This document shows positions 17,064-26,127 of a stretch of DNA of 64,000 nt, in pieces. The notes beneath the pieces are model-generated. The model was not told the origin of the DNA. It did not search any database and worked only from the letters and a program-made list of their open reading frames with translations. Both the position numbers and the translations under genes were made by a program. Positions within the stretch are counted from its first letter, which is position 1, and the number at the start of each line of letters is the position of its first letter. This stretch comes from Corynebacterium sp. P4-C1 (GTDB lineage: Bacteria > Actinomycetota > Actinomycetes > Mycobacteriales > Mycobacteriaceae): positions 310,001 to 374,000 of the forward strand of contig NZ_CP129966.1 in assembly GCF_030503595.1 (NCBI RefSeq), given 5' to 3'.

Positions 17064-17747
17064 TTACTGGAAGCCAGCCCGCACAGGCGTGATGCCTACT
17101 GGGTTGACAGGCAAGAGGGCAAATTGAGCATAAGTAAAATCAGCCCAGATACCGCCGGGAGCAACGGCAACTGCAATGCCGAGGGTGGAGACGATCTTCG
17201 ATACCAATGCTTCTGGAATCCAGACTCCTGCGATTGATACTCCTGCGCCAATCCCTTTGAGAGTGCCCTGGGAAATAAATATCTTCACCCCCCACCAGTA
17301 GTACTCGATTCCGTTGCGGCCTGGTTGGAAGAATGGGTCAACCGTGTCACCATCGGTGTTTTCGATGCGTGGACCCGTTGACTGGGAAAAAGCGATGGAT
17401 TTATCATTGACTTTCTTTTCAACCGATGGGTCATTGGTTGAGGAAGCGGACGCGATGGCCGTGTTGGCTTCCTTCACGGACGCTTCGACTTTCTGCAGTT
17501 CATTCGGTGTCAATGCCGACTTGGCTGCGCCGTCGATAACGAACTGATCTTCTTGAGTGGAGATAAACCGGTCTGCTTTTTCGCGCGTCGCCGCATCAAC
17601 CTCGGAGTTATCGGCCACGGTGGAAGTGAGCGAAGGAACATTATCGGAACTGGCGGGTGTGGCACTGGCCAGTGGAACACCGGCGAGAACGATGGTCGAC
17701 AGTGAAGCAAGGACAACGCCTGAACGGATTTTCGGTCGGATGGTCAT
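17064..17747 (-). CDS. Secreted bacteriocin-like precursor protein
   Basis: 227 aa from ATG at 17747, chosen over a start 21 bases upstream because AAGGAGA lies 5 bases before it. Sec signal peptide (residues 1-30, ending PLASATPAS), then a long polar propeptide (about 31-140) with LTPNELQKVEASVKEAN, and a distinct C-terminal part (about 145-227) rich in Gly, aromatic and aliphatic residues: GIEYYWWGVKIFISQ, IGAGVSIAGVWIP, TLGIAVAVAPGGIWADF. No cysteine. This organisation resembles large-precursor unmodified bacteriocins whose toxic part is the hydrophobic C-terminus; I recognise no named family. Two-helix peptide and secreted protease follow on the same strand. Confidence 0.6.
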   Translation of the reverse strand: MTIRPKIRSGVVLASLSTIVLAGVPLASATPASSDNVPSLTSTVADNSEVDAATREKADRFISTQEDQFVIDGAAKSALTPNELQKVEASVKEANTAIASASSTNDPSVEKKVNDKSIAFSQSTGPRIENTDGDTVDPFFQPGRNGIEYYWWGVKIFISQGTLKGIGAGVSIAGVWIPEALVSKIVSTLGIAVAVAPGGIWADFTYAQFALLPVNPVGITPVRAGFQ

Positions 17748-17880
17748 GCAGTCTCCTTGATCGTGCATAAGTAGAACAAACTGTGTCGGACGAACAGAAC
17801 GCTATCAATCACTCTGTTTGAGCGGTACGGTTTACCAATGAGATGCTACGAAAGTCGCTTCTTTTAAAAATATGGTTGAC

Positions 17881-18235
17881 TCATGGCTGTTTTGGCTTCG
17901 TGACAAGGCGGCTACGCGCAGCACCGCCGACCAGACCTCGCACTTTGTTCACCGCTATGCCCGCCGAGACTTGACCCCATCTGCTGACTCCGGCATCGCA
18001 GGCGATCTCGGTTAGTGACCTCGTGGAGGTCACGTATCGGTGAAACGCTTTGAAGTCGCGGGTTTTAGTCAGATCAGGCCGACGGTAGGTGGTGGAAAAT
18101 CCACAGTCAGGGTTCTTGCACCGCCATCTGGTCGTTCCTTTTGTGGTGGTGCCGTTTTCTTCATTTGCCCAGTACATACTGGGCATCGTGGTCTGTTTGG
18201 TGTCACCGGCAAAGCTAACCAGCATCCAGCTACCA
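17881..18235 (-). pseudogene. IS1249-like (IS256-family) transposase remnant
   Basis: Two frames carry the N-terminus of an IS1249-type transposase: RCPVCTGQMKK in one and, after a one-base shift, TTRWRCKNPDCGFSTTYR, then RDFKAFHRYVTSTRS, LTEIACDAGVSRW in the other (zinc-finger plus HTH). After VSRW the sequence diverges (GQVSAGIAVNKV...) and stops; the DDE core is missing. It is a truncated, frameshifted fragment with no inverted repeats identified. Confidence 0.75.
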
Positions 18236-18385
18236 CACTGAAGCGCCGTTCCGGCGGATTGAACGAGAAGCGGGCCCGAATAAGGACGAAATCCTTATTC
18301 AAGCCTGATTTGTATAGTCTGATCTGCGGAAATCGCAAGAATCAGACACACATTCTGCTACTTAACCCCGAAGATCTATTCCCAG

Positions 18386-18796
18386 GTGGACATAGCGAGT
18401 CAGAAAAGGACTCTGAGCAGAGAAGAAATAGAGTTATGGCTGGAAACCGAGAACCGTGTGAGAAGAAGCATTGGGGAGGAACGAATGTCCGTCAGCCTAG
18501 AAATGGCAAGCACAATTCTTCGAAGCGGCCTCATCGTCGGCGCCATGTGGTCGAGGCCGGTCGTCGTTGGCAAAGATGTACATGGTCCAAATGCCGTAGT
18601 CTTCACGGACTTTGACGAGGTAGACCACCACGTCACCGCCGCAGACATTCAGCGCGCAGCCGAAGCATGGGCCGCGGACAACCCCGGCGACGCCTTCACC
18701 GCTGCCCTCCGGGACGACAACGTTCCCAGGCACGTCCCGCCCCGTGTGGCCGATGAAATCTGCCAGCTCGCAGCCTTCGGAACATTTAAGTACTAG
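18386..18796 (+). CDS. Hypothetical protein in island
   Basis: 136 aa from GTG at 18386; ATG at 18485 (MSVSLEMAST) is an alternative. N-terminal charged helix (LSREEIELWLETENRVRRSIGEER), a middle with VVVGKDVHGPNAVVFTDFDEVDHHV, and a C-terminal helical part. No known motif, signal or membrane segment. Location near the right end of the island suggests a phage or plasmid cargo gene. Confidence 0.45.
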   Translation: MDIASQKRTLSREEIELWLETENRVRRSIGEERMSVSLEMASTILRSGLIVGAMWSRPVVVGKDVHGPNAVVFTDFDEVDHHVTAADIQRAAEAWAADNPGDAFTAALRDDNVPRHVPPRVADEICQLAAFGTFKY

Positions 18797-18888
18797 CCGA
18801 CCGGCATGATCGGCCGGGTAGATGTAAAAGGTCTACTTGTTTAGCTGCTAACCAATTAGCCAGCGCGACCACACCCCAAAGGTGCCGG

Positions 18889-19083
18889 GTGACCTTGCTA
18901 CTTTTGAGTCATATCGACGACCATGTGTACCAACTGCGTTTCTTGGCCGGTTACCAAGACGTCACCCCGGAAGAGCAGGAAGCCGCCTCGATCAAGGCCT
19001 CACAGCTCATGGCTGACCTGTTCACCGCAATGGTGGGGGAGGATGCAGATGAGGAAGTCGGCGACGAAGCGCCGACGGTGTAA
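18889..19083 (+). CDS. Small acidic hypothetical protein
   Basis: 64 aa from GTG at 18889; acidic C-terminus (EDADEEVGDEAPTV), helical centre (VTPEEQEAASIKASQLM). No family recognised. It ends 10 bases before the right direct repeat. Confidence 0.4.
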   Translation: MTLLLLSHIDDHVYQLRFLAGYQDVTPEEQEAASIKASQLMADLFTAMVGEDADEEVGDEAPTV

Positions 19084-19092
19084 AAGTACGGT

Positions 19093-19239
19093 GATCCTAG
19101 CTGGGGCCACAATCTAGGTTGCCAACAGGCTCCTGACTCCCTTCGAATCTCAACGACTAGTGTTCCGCTGAACGGCGAGATTTCGTATTTTTGATCTTTG
19201 CTAGCGGCGCAGGAGTTCTGCCGCCTCAGGTGCTCCCGC
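19093..19239. repeat. Right direct repeat of the genomic island (attR-like)
   Basis: Copy of 9490-9636. The tRNA part is only the last 17 bases of tRNA-Val and has two changes, so it is not a functional tRNA end; the PIN gene here is complete and uses the repeat as its 3' end. Confidence 0.9.
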
Positions 19240-19755
19240 TTTAGCTAGAGCATCAAGCACATCATCAACGGTTCTCGGCGGGTTGGTGAAAGCTGCCGTC
19301 GCATAGGTAATCGCTTGGTGCACGCTTGAACCGTAGAGGTCGATTTGGTCGCAGAGGAACTCATCGGCTGTGCGAACCTCGATGTCATACTTGGCTAATT
19401 CAGGCTGGGGGAAATCGCGCTTGTTCTCGGTGACAATGACCTGAGCTCCGCAGCGAATGGCTGCGGCTAGGACGTGGTTGTCGTCCGGGTCAGGAAGGTA
19501 GAGCGCTGGAATTAACTCTTCGTACCCAGTCACTAGACAGTCGTCAATCGCTTCGCACATCAGGCGTCTTGTCCTGCTGAGTTTTGTCGTATCTAGATCG
19601 GGTCGGTTCTTACTCAGGTTGGAGAAAACTTCATCCAGGATCATGTCGGTCCAGCGCGCGTGGAAATTCCCGCCACTTGCTAGTCGGATGAGGACATCAC
19701 GGAGGATGCTGGGGTAGAGGACATTAGCGTCGTAGACCACCGTGAAATTGCTCAT
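19201..19755 (-). CDS. PIN-domain toxin (VapC-like)
   Basis: 184 aa. PIN nuclease fold: Asp9 in VVYDANVLYP, Glu42 in ILDEVFSNL, Asp91/92 in LPDPDDNHVLAAAI and Asp114 in VTENKRDF are the expected metal-binding acids. Predicted ribonuclease toxin. Its ATG overlaps the antitoxin stop by 4 bases (ATGA). The last 12 codons lie in the island repeat and a copy of them remains beside tRNA-Val, so the toxin gene originally adjoined that tRNA or came with an earlier element. Confidence 0.88.
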   Translation of the reverse strand: MSNFTVVYDANVLYPSILRDVLIRLASGGNFHARWTDMILDEVFSNLSKNRPDLDTTKLSRTRRLMCEAIDDCLVTGYEELIPALYLPDPDDNHVLAAAIRCGAQVIVTENKRDFPQPELAKYDIEVRTADEFLCDQIDLYGSSVHQAITYATAAFTNPPRTVDDVLDALAKAGAPEAAELLRR

Positions 19756-20204
19756 TCATACAGCCCTAAGTGATCGGTCAGGGCCGTCAGCTCATCAGCG
19801 GCAGCGCGTTGTTTGATGTCTCGTTGATGCTTGTATGCCTGCACATCAGAGGCATACAACCTGCGGTGAGTTCCCACCTTGTGTCCCTCTAAGACGCCAT
19901 CGTCCATCAGCTTGATCACATGTGGCCTGGAGACGTTCAGGAGATCTGCGGCCTGCTGGGTGGTTAGTTCTGCGCTCGTGGGGATTACGCTCACCGATCG
20001 TCCTGCAGCGGTGTTAGCCAAGATGTCGCGGAGCAGGCCAGCGACATCTTGAGACAGGCGGATCACCTCGCCTGAACCCTCTACCGCGACATCGATGCCT
20101 TTTGTAGAGTCCGTGCGTTGTGCGAGCGCGCTATTCAATTTCCGAAGCGCGTGACGAGCGGTTGCTCTGGTCTGTGTAGTGCTGTTGTCCTGCACGTTCG
20201 TCAT
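19752..20204 (-). CDS. HTH (excisionase-like) antitoxin of the PIN toxin
   Basis: 150 aa. MerR/Xis-type HTH at about 80-125: LTTQQAADLLNVSRPHVIKL and VGTHRRLYASDV. The C-terminal helix (RAAADELTALTDHLGLYE) is the likely toxin-binding tail. Operonic with the PIN gene (4-base overlap), expected to repress its own promoter. The known PIN plus Xis-HTH pairing in actinobacteria supports the role. Confidence 0.85.
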   Translation of the reverse strand: MTNVQDNSTTQTRATARHALRKLNSALAQRTDSTKGIDVAVEGSGEVIRLSQDVAGLLRDILANTAAGRSVSVIPTSAELTTQQAADLLNVSRPHVIKLMDDGVLEGHKVGTHRRLYASDVQAYKHQRDIKQRAAADELTALTDHLGLYE

Positions 20205-20311
20205 AGGGTCACGCTAGCACGTAAACGAAATAAACGAAACGGTATGAACAGGGGACTGCGAACGAGAATCTACCTATAACGGGCTCTGTAGCCCGGCCCG
20301 TACTTCGGAAG

Positions 20312-21790
20312 CTATGCGCTCGGGGATTTCGGGTTCCCGCGGAAGCACCACGCGGTGACCGCGCAGAAGCCAACGGCGGTTACGGCGAGGAAGGCGAGGG
20401 TCAGCTCGTGGGCATGGGCGTAGGCCGGGGCGGCGGCATCGTGGGTGGCGGGATCGTAAATTGCGCTCATGCCCTTGTCGGCTAGCTCCGGCGGAAGGAA
20501 TGACAGCATCAGCGAGGTCAGCATTGAGCCGGAGACGGCGACGGTGATGAGGGTGCCGAATTCGTAGGACACCTCCTCCACGCCGCCGGCCATGCCGGCG
20601 CGTTCCGGGGGAGCGGCGCCAATGATGGCGGTGGAGGAGACCGACATTGCGAAGTTCGCTCCGGCACCGAGGAGAATGCCGCCGGCGAGGAACACGGGGA
20701 AGTTATCGATTGCGGAACCCCACCAGCAAATAAGCGCGCCGGCGATGCATGCGGCGAAGCCGCCGGACACGATGGTCTGAAAACCGATGCGGTGCAGCAG
20801 CGCGCCGCCGGCGATCGTGAACGGCAACGCCGCGAAGCCGATCACGCCGATGGCAAGGCCGGCGTGGAAGGGCGAGAAGCCGTCGACAAGCTGTAGGCGC
20901 GGCGTCGAGGTCATCTCTAAGCCCACTAACACGAACATGGCGCCGGCAGCCGAGACCGCGCCGCCGGTGAAGACCGGGTTTTTGAAGATGTCGAAAGTCA
21001 AAAGCGGGTCGTCGAGCTTCTTCTGGCGGCGAGCGAACATGACGGCGCCGAAGACCATGACCACAGCGGCACCGATAAGAACCGGCATGTGGGTGTCGAG
21101 GCGAGCGGCTTCCTCGATCGTCAGCGTCATCCCCGACAAGGTGAACAATGCGAATACTGAGGAAATAAGGTCCCAGTGCTTGTCCGGGTTCGGCCTGTTG
21201 CGCGGGCCGATCAGCAGCGTGCACACGAGGGCCAACACAACGACCGGAACATTGATCAGGAAGACCGAGCCCCACCAGAAGAAGTGCAACAGTGCACCGC
21301 CCACCACAGGGCCGAGCGCGGCACCCAGGACCGCAGCGGAAACCCAGATGCTCATCGCGAGGTTGCGTTCGCGCTCGTGCGGAAAAATCTGGTTGATCAG
21401 GGCAAGCGTGGCGGGAAGCATCGTCGCCGCACCAGCACCGAGAACACCGCGCGCGATCACGAGCGACAACACAGTGGGGGAGAATGCCGCGGCAAGAGAC
21501 GCGATACCGAAAATCACGAGCCCGACCATGAACATGCGGCGGTGACCGACGCGGTCGCCGAGCGAGCCGGACCCTAGGAGAAGGCCCGTGATCACCAGCG
21601 GGTAGGCGTTGATGATCCACAACGACTGGGATGCCGTCGCGCCGAGCTGCTCATCCAGGGCGGGAAGCGCGGTGTAGAGAATCGAGTTATCCAGCGCGAC
21701 CATCAACAGGCCGAGCGACACGACAATGAAAAATGGCCAACGGTTCGGGTTGGCCGGTTTCTTGCGCATGCGACGGTCTCGGGAAATCAC
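20312..21790 (-). CDS. MFS drug-efflux transporter, DHA2 (QacA/SmvA-like, 14 TM)
   Basis: 492 aa with 14 hydrophobic segments. Motif A after TM2 reads GSLGDRVGHRRMFM, motif C in TM5 is VLGAALGPVVGGAL, and Asp in TM1 (LLMVALDNSILYTALP) marks the DHA2 group. Likely proton-driven export of lipophilic cations. ATG at 21769 (MRKKP) is an alternative start. Divergent from the CopC-like gene; no regulator gene is adjacent. Confidence 0.9.
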   Translation of the reverse strand: MISRDRRMRKKPANPNRWPFFIVVSLGLLMVALDNSILYTALPALDEQLGATASQSLWIINAYPLVITGLLLGSGSLGDRVGHRRMFMVGLVIFGIASLAAAFSPTVLSLVIARGVLGAGAATMLPATLALINQIFPHERERNLAMSIWVSAAVLGAALGPVVGGALLHFFWWGSVFLINVPVVVLALVCTLLIGPRNRPNPDKHWDLISSVFALFTLSGMTLTIEEAARLDTHMPVLIGAAVVMVFGAVMFARRQKKLDDPLLTFDIFKNPVFTGGAVSAAGAMFVLVGLEMTSTPRLQLVDGFSPFHAGLAIGVIGFAALPFTIAGGALLHRIGFQTIVSGGFAACIAGALICWWGSAIDNFPVFLAGGILLGAGANFAMSVSSTAIIGAAPPERAGMAGGVEEVSYEFGTLITVAVSGSMLTSLMLSFLPPELADKGMSAIYDPATHDAAAPAYAHAHELTLAFLAVTAVGFCAVTAWCFRGNPKSPSA

Positions 21791-22008
21791 CCGGTCAACC
21801 TACCGCCTTAACCAGTGGTTTGTCACGGCTAGACAACCTCACATGACAATGGCGGGAACTTTCGGGGCTAGCGTGGGTACTACTACGGCAGACCACAGAC
21901 CATTTCGTTCCATCGAATATTGATGCAGAACTGCTGGATACTTCGGAGGAACTATTGAACACTCGGGTGGAACAGCCGAACACGACCTGGAAAGAGGAGA
22001 AGACCCAT

Positions 22009-22665
22009 ATGGCACGCACCATGAATTCCGCCACTACCCGGACTCTGATCGCGGGCACCGCCGCAGCGATGCTCGCGGTCGGCACAGCACCAGCGGCTTT
22101 TGCACACGATTCAGTGATCTCCGCGCGTCCGGGCATCGACGAGACTGTGTCGGAATTCCCGACGGAGCTCGTGCTGGAATTCTCCGCGCAGCCGAAGGAA
22201 GACTTCAACACCGTGGCGCTGTCTCGTGTTTCCGATAACGAAGTCTTGTTCAGCGGCGAGCCCGAAGTCGATGACCGCGAGGTATTCATTGACGTCCCGG
22301 ACGACGTGGACGCACAGCCGGGCGAGTACCGCATCGGCTACCAGATCACCTCCTCCGACGGGCACGCCACCAAGGGCACCACCAGCTTCACCTTCCAGCC
22401 CGCCGAAGCAGCCGGGGAGTCCACCGCGCCGGGCAGCGAGTCCGCGCAGGGCGAGCAGGGGGCAGGGGAGGCAGATGCGACGTCGGAGAGCGAGGAAGCG
22501 CAAGAGGAATCCGGCTCGGGCTACACCTGGCTTTGGCTGCTGCTCGGTGCGCTGCTACTCGGCGGAGTGGTCATCGCCGCACTGAGCCGCCGCCAGCGCA
22601 ACGACGACGCGACCCAGCGGGTCCGCGACATGGACGAGCTCGATGGTGAGGCGGAGACCAAGTAA
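22009..22665 (+). CDS. CopC/YobA-domain secreted copper-resistance-like protein with C-terminal anchor
   Basis: 218 aa from ATG at 22009 (GAGGAGA upstream; an upstream TTG is less likely). Signal peptide ends AAFA-HDSV, leaving the mature N-terminal His33 expected as copper ligand. CopC beta-sandwich about 33-130 with SSDGHATKGTTSF. A Ser/Glu/Gly-rich linker (about 135-180) leads to one membrane helix (WLWLLLGALLLGGVVIAAL) and a charged cytoplasmic tail. Extracytoplasmic copper binding is probable. No CopD is adjacent. Confidence 0.88.
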   Translation: MARTMNSATTRTLIAGTAAAMLAVGTAPAAFAHDSVISARPGIDETVSEFPTELVLEFSAQPKEDFNTVALSRVSDNEVLFSGEPEVDDREVFIDVPDDVDAQPGEYRIGYQITSSDGHATKGTTSFTFQPAEAAGESTAPGSESAQGEQGAGEADATSESEEAQEESGSGYTWLWLLLGALLLGGVVIAALSRRQRNDDATQRVRDMDELDGEAETK

Positions 22666-22827
22666 GCAGCTCCCGCAGAGCTGTCGCGGAGGGCAGGGGT
22701 AAGATCGCCCCCAGTGCCCACGCGCCGGCTGCCCACCGGCGGCATGCGCGGGTTTTAAAAATGAACGAACCGCGGGCGCGGCCAGGTATGCCGTCCCGCA
22801 CGAGCGCAAAGGAGCGCTGAAGAACAT

Positions 22828-24894
22828 ATGTCCAGCGGGATTGCCCCAACTGCAGTGAACCACGAGCCCTTCGAGGTGCCCGCCGGCACAGCCGTCGGTG
22901 CGGCAATGCGGGAGCTGGAGCTGCCGAACAAGGGCGAAGACGCCATTGTCTGTGTCCAGGACGCCGAAGGAAACCCGAAGGACCTCTCCCACGTCCCGGA
23001 AGAAACCGCGTCGTTCATGCCCGTCGCCGCCAACACGGAGCTGGGCCGCAGCGTCATCCGCCACTCGTGCGCGCACGTTCTCGCGCAGGCGGTCCAGGAG
23101 GAATTCCCCGATGCGAAGCTTGGCATCGGCCCCGCGATCAACGACGGTTTCTACTACGACTTCGACGTCGCCGAACCGTTCACCCCTGAGGATCTGAAGA
23201 CGCTGGAAAAGCGCATGAAGAAGATCATCAAGCAGGGCCAGAAATTCGTCCGCGGTGTCTACGCTTCTCCCGAGGAGGCAGCGGAGGATCTCAAAGGCGA
23301 GCCGTACAAGCTCGAACTGATTCAGGACAAGGGGTCCGTCGACCCGAACTCCGACGAAGCCACCGAAGTCGGCGCCGGTGACCTCACCCACTACGACAAC
23401 GTCAACCCGCGCACCAACGAGGTGGTCTGGCACGACCTGTGCCGCGGCCCGCACGTACCCACCACCAAGTACATTCCGGCTTTCGCCCTGACCCGTTCTT
23501 CCGCCGCCTACTGGCGCGGGGACCAGGCCAACGCCGGCCTGCAGCGCATCTACGGCACCGCGTGGGAGTCGAAGGAGAAGCTGGAGGAATACCAGCACAT
23601 GATCGAGGAAGCCGAGAAGCGCGACCACCGCCGCCTCGGCTCCGAGATGGATTTGTTCTCCTTCCCGGACGCGGTGGGTTCCGGCTTGCCGGTTTTCCAC
23701 CCGGACGGTGGCATTGTGCGTATGGAGATGGAGAACCACTCCCGCAAGCGTCACATTCAGGCTGGTTACTCCTTCGTGAACACCCCGCACGTGACCAAGG
23801 GCGACCTGTTCAAGCAGTCGGGCCACCTCGACTGGTACGCCGACGGCATGTTCCCGCCGATGCAGCTCGACGGCGAGACCAACGATGCCGGCGAAGTGAC
23901 CAAGCAGGCACAGGACTACTACGTCAAGCCGATGAACTGCCCGATGCACAACCTGATCTTCGACTCCCGCGGGCGCTCTTACCGTGAGCTGCCCCTGCGC
24001 CTGTTCGAGTTCGGCACCGTCTACCGCTACGAGAAGTCCGGCGTGGTCCACGGCCTGACCCGCGCCCGCGGCTTCACCCAGGACGACGCGCACATCTACT
24101 GCACCGAGGACCAGCTCGAGCAGGAACTCACCGATGTTCTCGAGTTCATCATCTCCCTGCTCAAGGACTACGGCCTGGACGATTTCTACTTGGAGCTGTC
24201 CACCAAGGATCCGGAGAAGTACATCGGTGACGACGAGATCTGGGAGCGCTCCACGAGCATCCTCCAGTCCGTGGCAGAGAAGTCCGGGCTGGAACTGGTC
24301 CCGGACCCGGCCGGTGCCGCCTTCTACGGCCCGAAGATCTCGGTCCAGGCGCGCGACGCCATCGGCCGCACCTGGCAGATGTCCACCGTGCAGCTGGACT
24401 TCAACCTCCCGGAGCGCTTCGACCTCGAATACACCGCGTCCGACGGCACGAAGAAGCGGCCGGTGATGATCCACCGCGCACTCTTCGGTTCCATCGAGCG
24501 CTTCTTCGGCGTGCTGCTCGAGCACTACGCCGGCGCCTTCCCCGCGTGGCTGGCACCGCACCAGGTGGTGGGGATTCCGGTGGCAGACGATTTTGCCCCG
24601 CACCTGGACAACCTGACTGAGCAGCTGCGTGCCCGCGGGGTCCGCGCGGAGGTCGACCACTCCGACGACCGTATGCAGAAGAAGATCCGCACCCACACCC
24701 AGGGGAAGGTGCCGTTCATGCTCCTCGCCGGTGCGCGCGACGTCGAGGCGAACGCGGTGAGCTTCCGCTTCCTGGACGGCAGCCAGGTCAACGGCGTGCC
24801 GGTCGACGAAGCTGTGGAGCTCATCGCTGCATGGGTGAGCGACCAGCTCAACGAGCAGCCGAATGAGGTGTCCTTTGAGGCACGCCGCGGATAA
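22828..24894 (+). CDS. thrS: Threonyl-tRNA synthetase
   Basis: 688 aa. TGS domain (about 10-70), editing domain with [12 protein letters not shown] (HxxxH) near 74, and the class II core: zinc/active-site segment KPMNCPMHN, motif 2 [15 protein letters not shown], and the C-terminal anticodon domain with [15 protein letters not shown] at 22828 has AAAGGAG upstream. First gene of a probable operon with HIT, pgsA and the PIM genes, in the order known from mycobacteria. Confidence 0.98.
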   Translation: MSSGIAPTAVNHEPFEVPAGTAVGAAMRELELPNKGEDAIVCVQDAEGNPKDLSHVPEETASFMPVAANTELGRSVIRHSCAHVLAQAVQEEFPDAKLGIGPAINDGFYYDFDVAEPFTPEDLKTLEKRMKKIIKQGQKFVRGVYASPEEAAEDLKGEPYKLELIQDKGSVDPNSDEATEVGAGDLTHYDNVNPRTNEVVWHDLCRGPHVPTTKYIPAFALTRSSAAYWRGDQANAGLQRIYGTAWESKEKLEEYQHMIEEAEKRDHRRLGSEMDLFSFPDAVGSGLPVFHPDGGIVRMEMENHSRKRHIQAGYSFVNTPHVTKGDLFKQSGHLDWYADGMFPPMQLDGETNDAGEVTKQAQDYYVKPMNCPMHNLIFDSRGRSYRELPLRLFEFGTVYRYEKSGVVHGLTRARGFTQDDAHIYCTEDQLEQELTDVLEFIISLLKDYGLDDFYLELSTKDPEKYIGDDEIWERSTSILQSVAEKSGLELVPDPAGAAFYGPKISVQARDAIGRTWQMSTVQLDFNLPERFDLEYTASDGTKKRPVMIHRALFGSIERFFGVLLEHYAGAFPAWLAPHQVVGIPVADDFAPHLDNLTEQLRARGVRAEVDHSDDRMQKKIRTHTQGKVPFMLLAGARDVEANAVSFRFLDGSQVNGVPVDEAVELIAAWVSDQLNEQPNEVSFEARRG

Positions 24895-25471
24895 GCCCGC
24901 CGCCGGGTCCGACGTGAACGGGGAGACCTATGTCGATTCCGGTGTGGGCGAACAGGACCGCCTCGTGCGGTTGTGGGCACCGTTCCGCTCCGCGTACATC
25001 TCGTCCATCCCAGGCGGGAAGGAGCGCAAGGCGGATCCGTTCCTCGCCGCGCCGGAGCAGTCCGATGAGGACGCGCTCATCATCGCGCGGGGTGAGACCG
25101 TCTACGCGCTGCTCAACCTCTACCCGTACAACGCCGGCCACCTGATGGTTGTGCCGTACCGCAAAGTCGCGGAATTGGAGAACCTCACCGGCGAGGAAAC
25201 TGCGGAGCTCATGGAGTTCGCGAAACTCGCGGTGCGCACCCTCAAGCGCGTCTCCCGCCCAGAGGCGGTCAACGTGGGCTTCAACCTCGGCAAAGCCTCC
25301 GGCGGATCGGTCGGCGACCACCTGCACATGCACGTCGTCCCGCGTTGGGCGGGGGACTCGAATTTCATGACGGTCATCGACGGCACGAAGGTGCTTCCCC
25401 AGTTGTTGCGGGAGACACGTGCGCTTCTGGCCGAAGGCTGGAAGGAAATCGTCGAGGAGGACAACGCCTGA
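24863..25471 (+). CDS. HIT-domain nucleotide hydrolase/phosphorylase (Ap4A-type)
   Basis: Up to 202 aa. HIT core with [12 protein letters not shown] (HxHxHxx motif) near 155-165 and [15 protein letters not shown]-terminal [20 protein letters not shown] is typical of the actinobacterial group found beside pgsA. The ATG at 24863 overlaps thrS by 32 bases; GTG at 24914 is an alternative start. The stop overlaps the pgsA ATG by one base (TGATG). Confidence 0.88.
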   Translation: MRCPLRHAADKPAAGSDVNGETYVDSGVGEQDRLVRLWAPFRSAYISSIPGGKERKADPFLAAPEQSDEDALIIARGETVYALLNLYPYNAGHLMVVPYRKVAELENLTGEETAELMEFAKLAVRTLKRVSRPEAVNVGFNLGKASGGSVGDHLHMHVVPRWAGDSNFMTVIDGTKVLPQLLRETRALLAEGWKEIVEEDNA

Positions 25472-26127
25472 TGCTCAGTCTCCACGGAAGGAAGCCAGCG
25501 GCGGCGGTGGCGGAGCCCGTCGCAAAGCTATTTTTGCGTGCAGGACTCTCCGCGAACGCCGTGACCGTCATGGGCACCCTGGCCACGGTCGCTGTGGCCG
25601 TCGCCCTCATTCCGCGCGGACACCTGGTGTGGGCCGGTGTTCTCACGGCCCTTTTCGCGGCCTTCGACATGATCGACGGGACGATGGCGCGCATCCGCGG
25701 CGGCGGTACCGCATTCGGTGCGACGTTGGACGCGTCGTGCGACAGGCTTTCCGACGGCGCCTTGTTCGGCTCAATCGCCTACTGGCTCGTATTCGTCGAC
25801 CACGCCGACAAGGCAACGGTCGCTTGTGCGCTGGTGGTGCTCGCGCTCTCACCGACGATCAGCTACATCAAAGCCCGCGCGGAAGCCGGCGGGTTGAAGG
25901 TCAACGGCGGGCTCATCGAACGTCCTGAACGGCTCATTCTCGCGCTCGGCGGACTGTTTATCGAGGGTCTCGGTGTGCACGGGGCGATTGAGGTGGCGCT
26001 GTGGGTTTTGGCCGCCGGTTCCGTCTTCACTGTGGTGCAGCGTCTGGTCAAGGCTTCCCGGGACCCGAATGCGGGGAACCGTATTGCGGCGCCGGCGGGT
26101 GCGCCGGAACCGAAGGCTGCGCGCTAG
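25471..26127 (+). CDS. pgsA: Phosphatidylinositol phosphate synthase (CDP-alcohol phosphatidyltransferase)
   Basis: 218 aa, six membrane helices. Signature D-G-T-x2-A-R-x8-G-x3-D-x3-D is complete: DGTMARIRGGG...FGATLDASCDR at about 65-90. Condenses CDP-diacylglycerol with inositol phosphate, the first step to PI and PI mannosides. It starts within the HIT stop and ends one base into the acyltransferase start (TAGTG), so translation of the three genes is probably coupled. Confidence 0.93.
   Translation: MLSLHGRKPAAAVAEPVAKLFLRAGLSANAVTVMGTLATVAVAVALIPRGHLVWAGVLTALFAAFDMIDGTMARIRGGGTAFGATLDASCDRLSDGALFGSIAYWLVFVDHADKATVACALVVLALSPTISYIKARAEAGGLKVNGGLIERPERLILALGGLFIEGLGVHGAIEVALWVLAAGSVFTVVQRLVKASRDPNAGNRIAAPAGAPEPKAAR

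Noticed and set aside
22555-24696. 713-codon open frame on the minus strand
   Set aside because: Lies wholly antisense to thrS; high-GC codon bias in the real gene creates long open frames opposite it, and the product has no recognisable motif.
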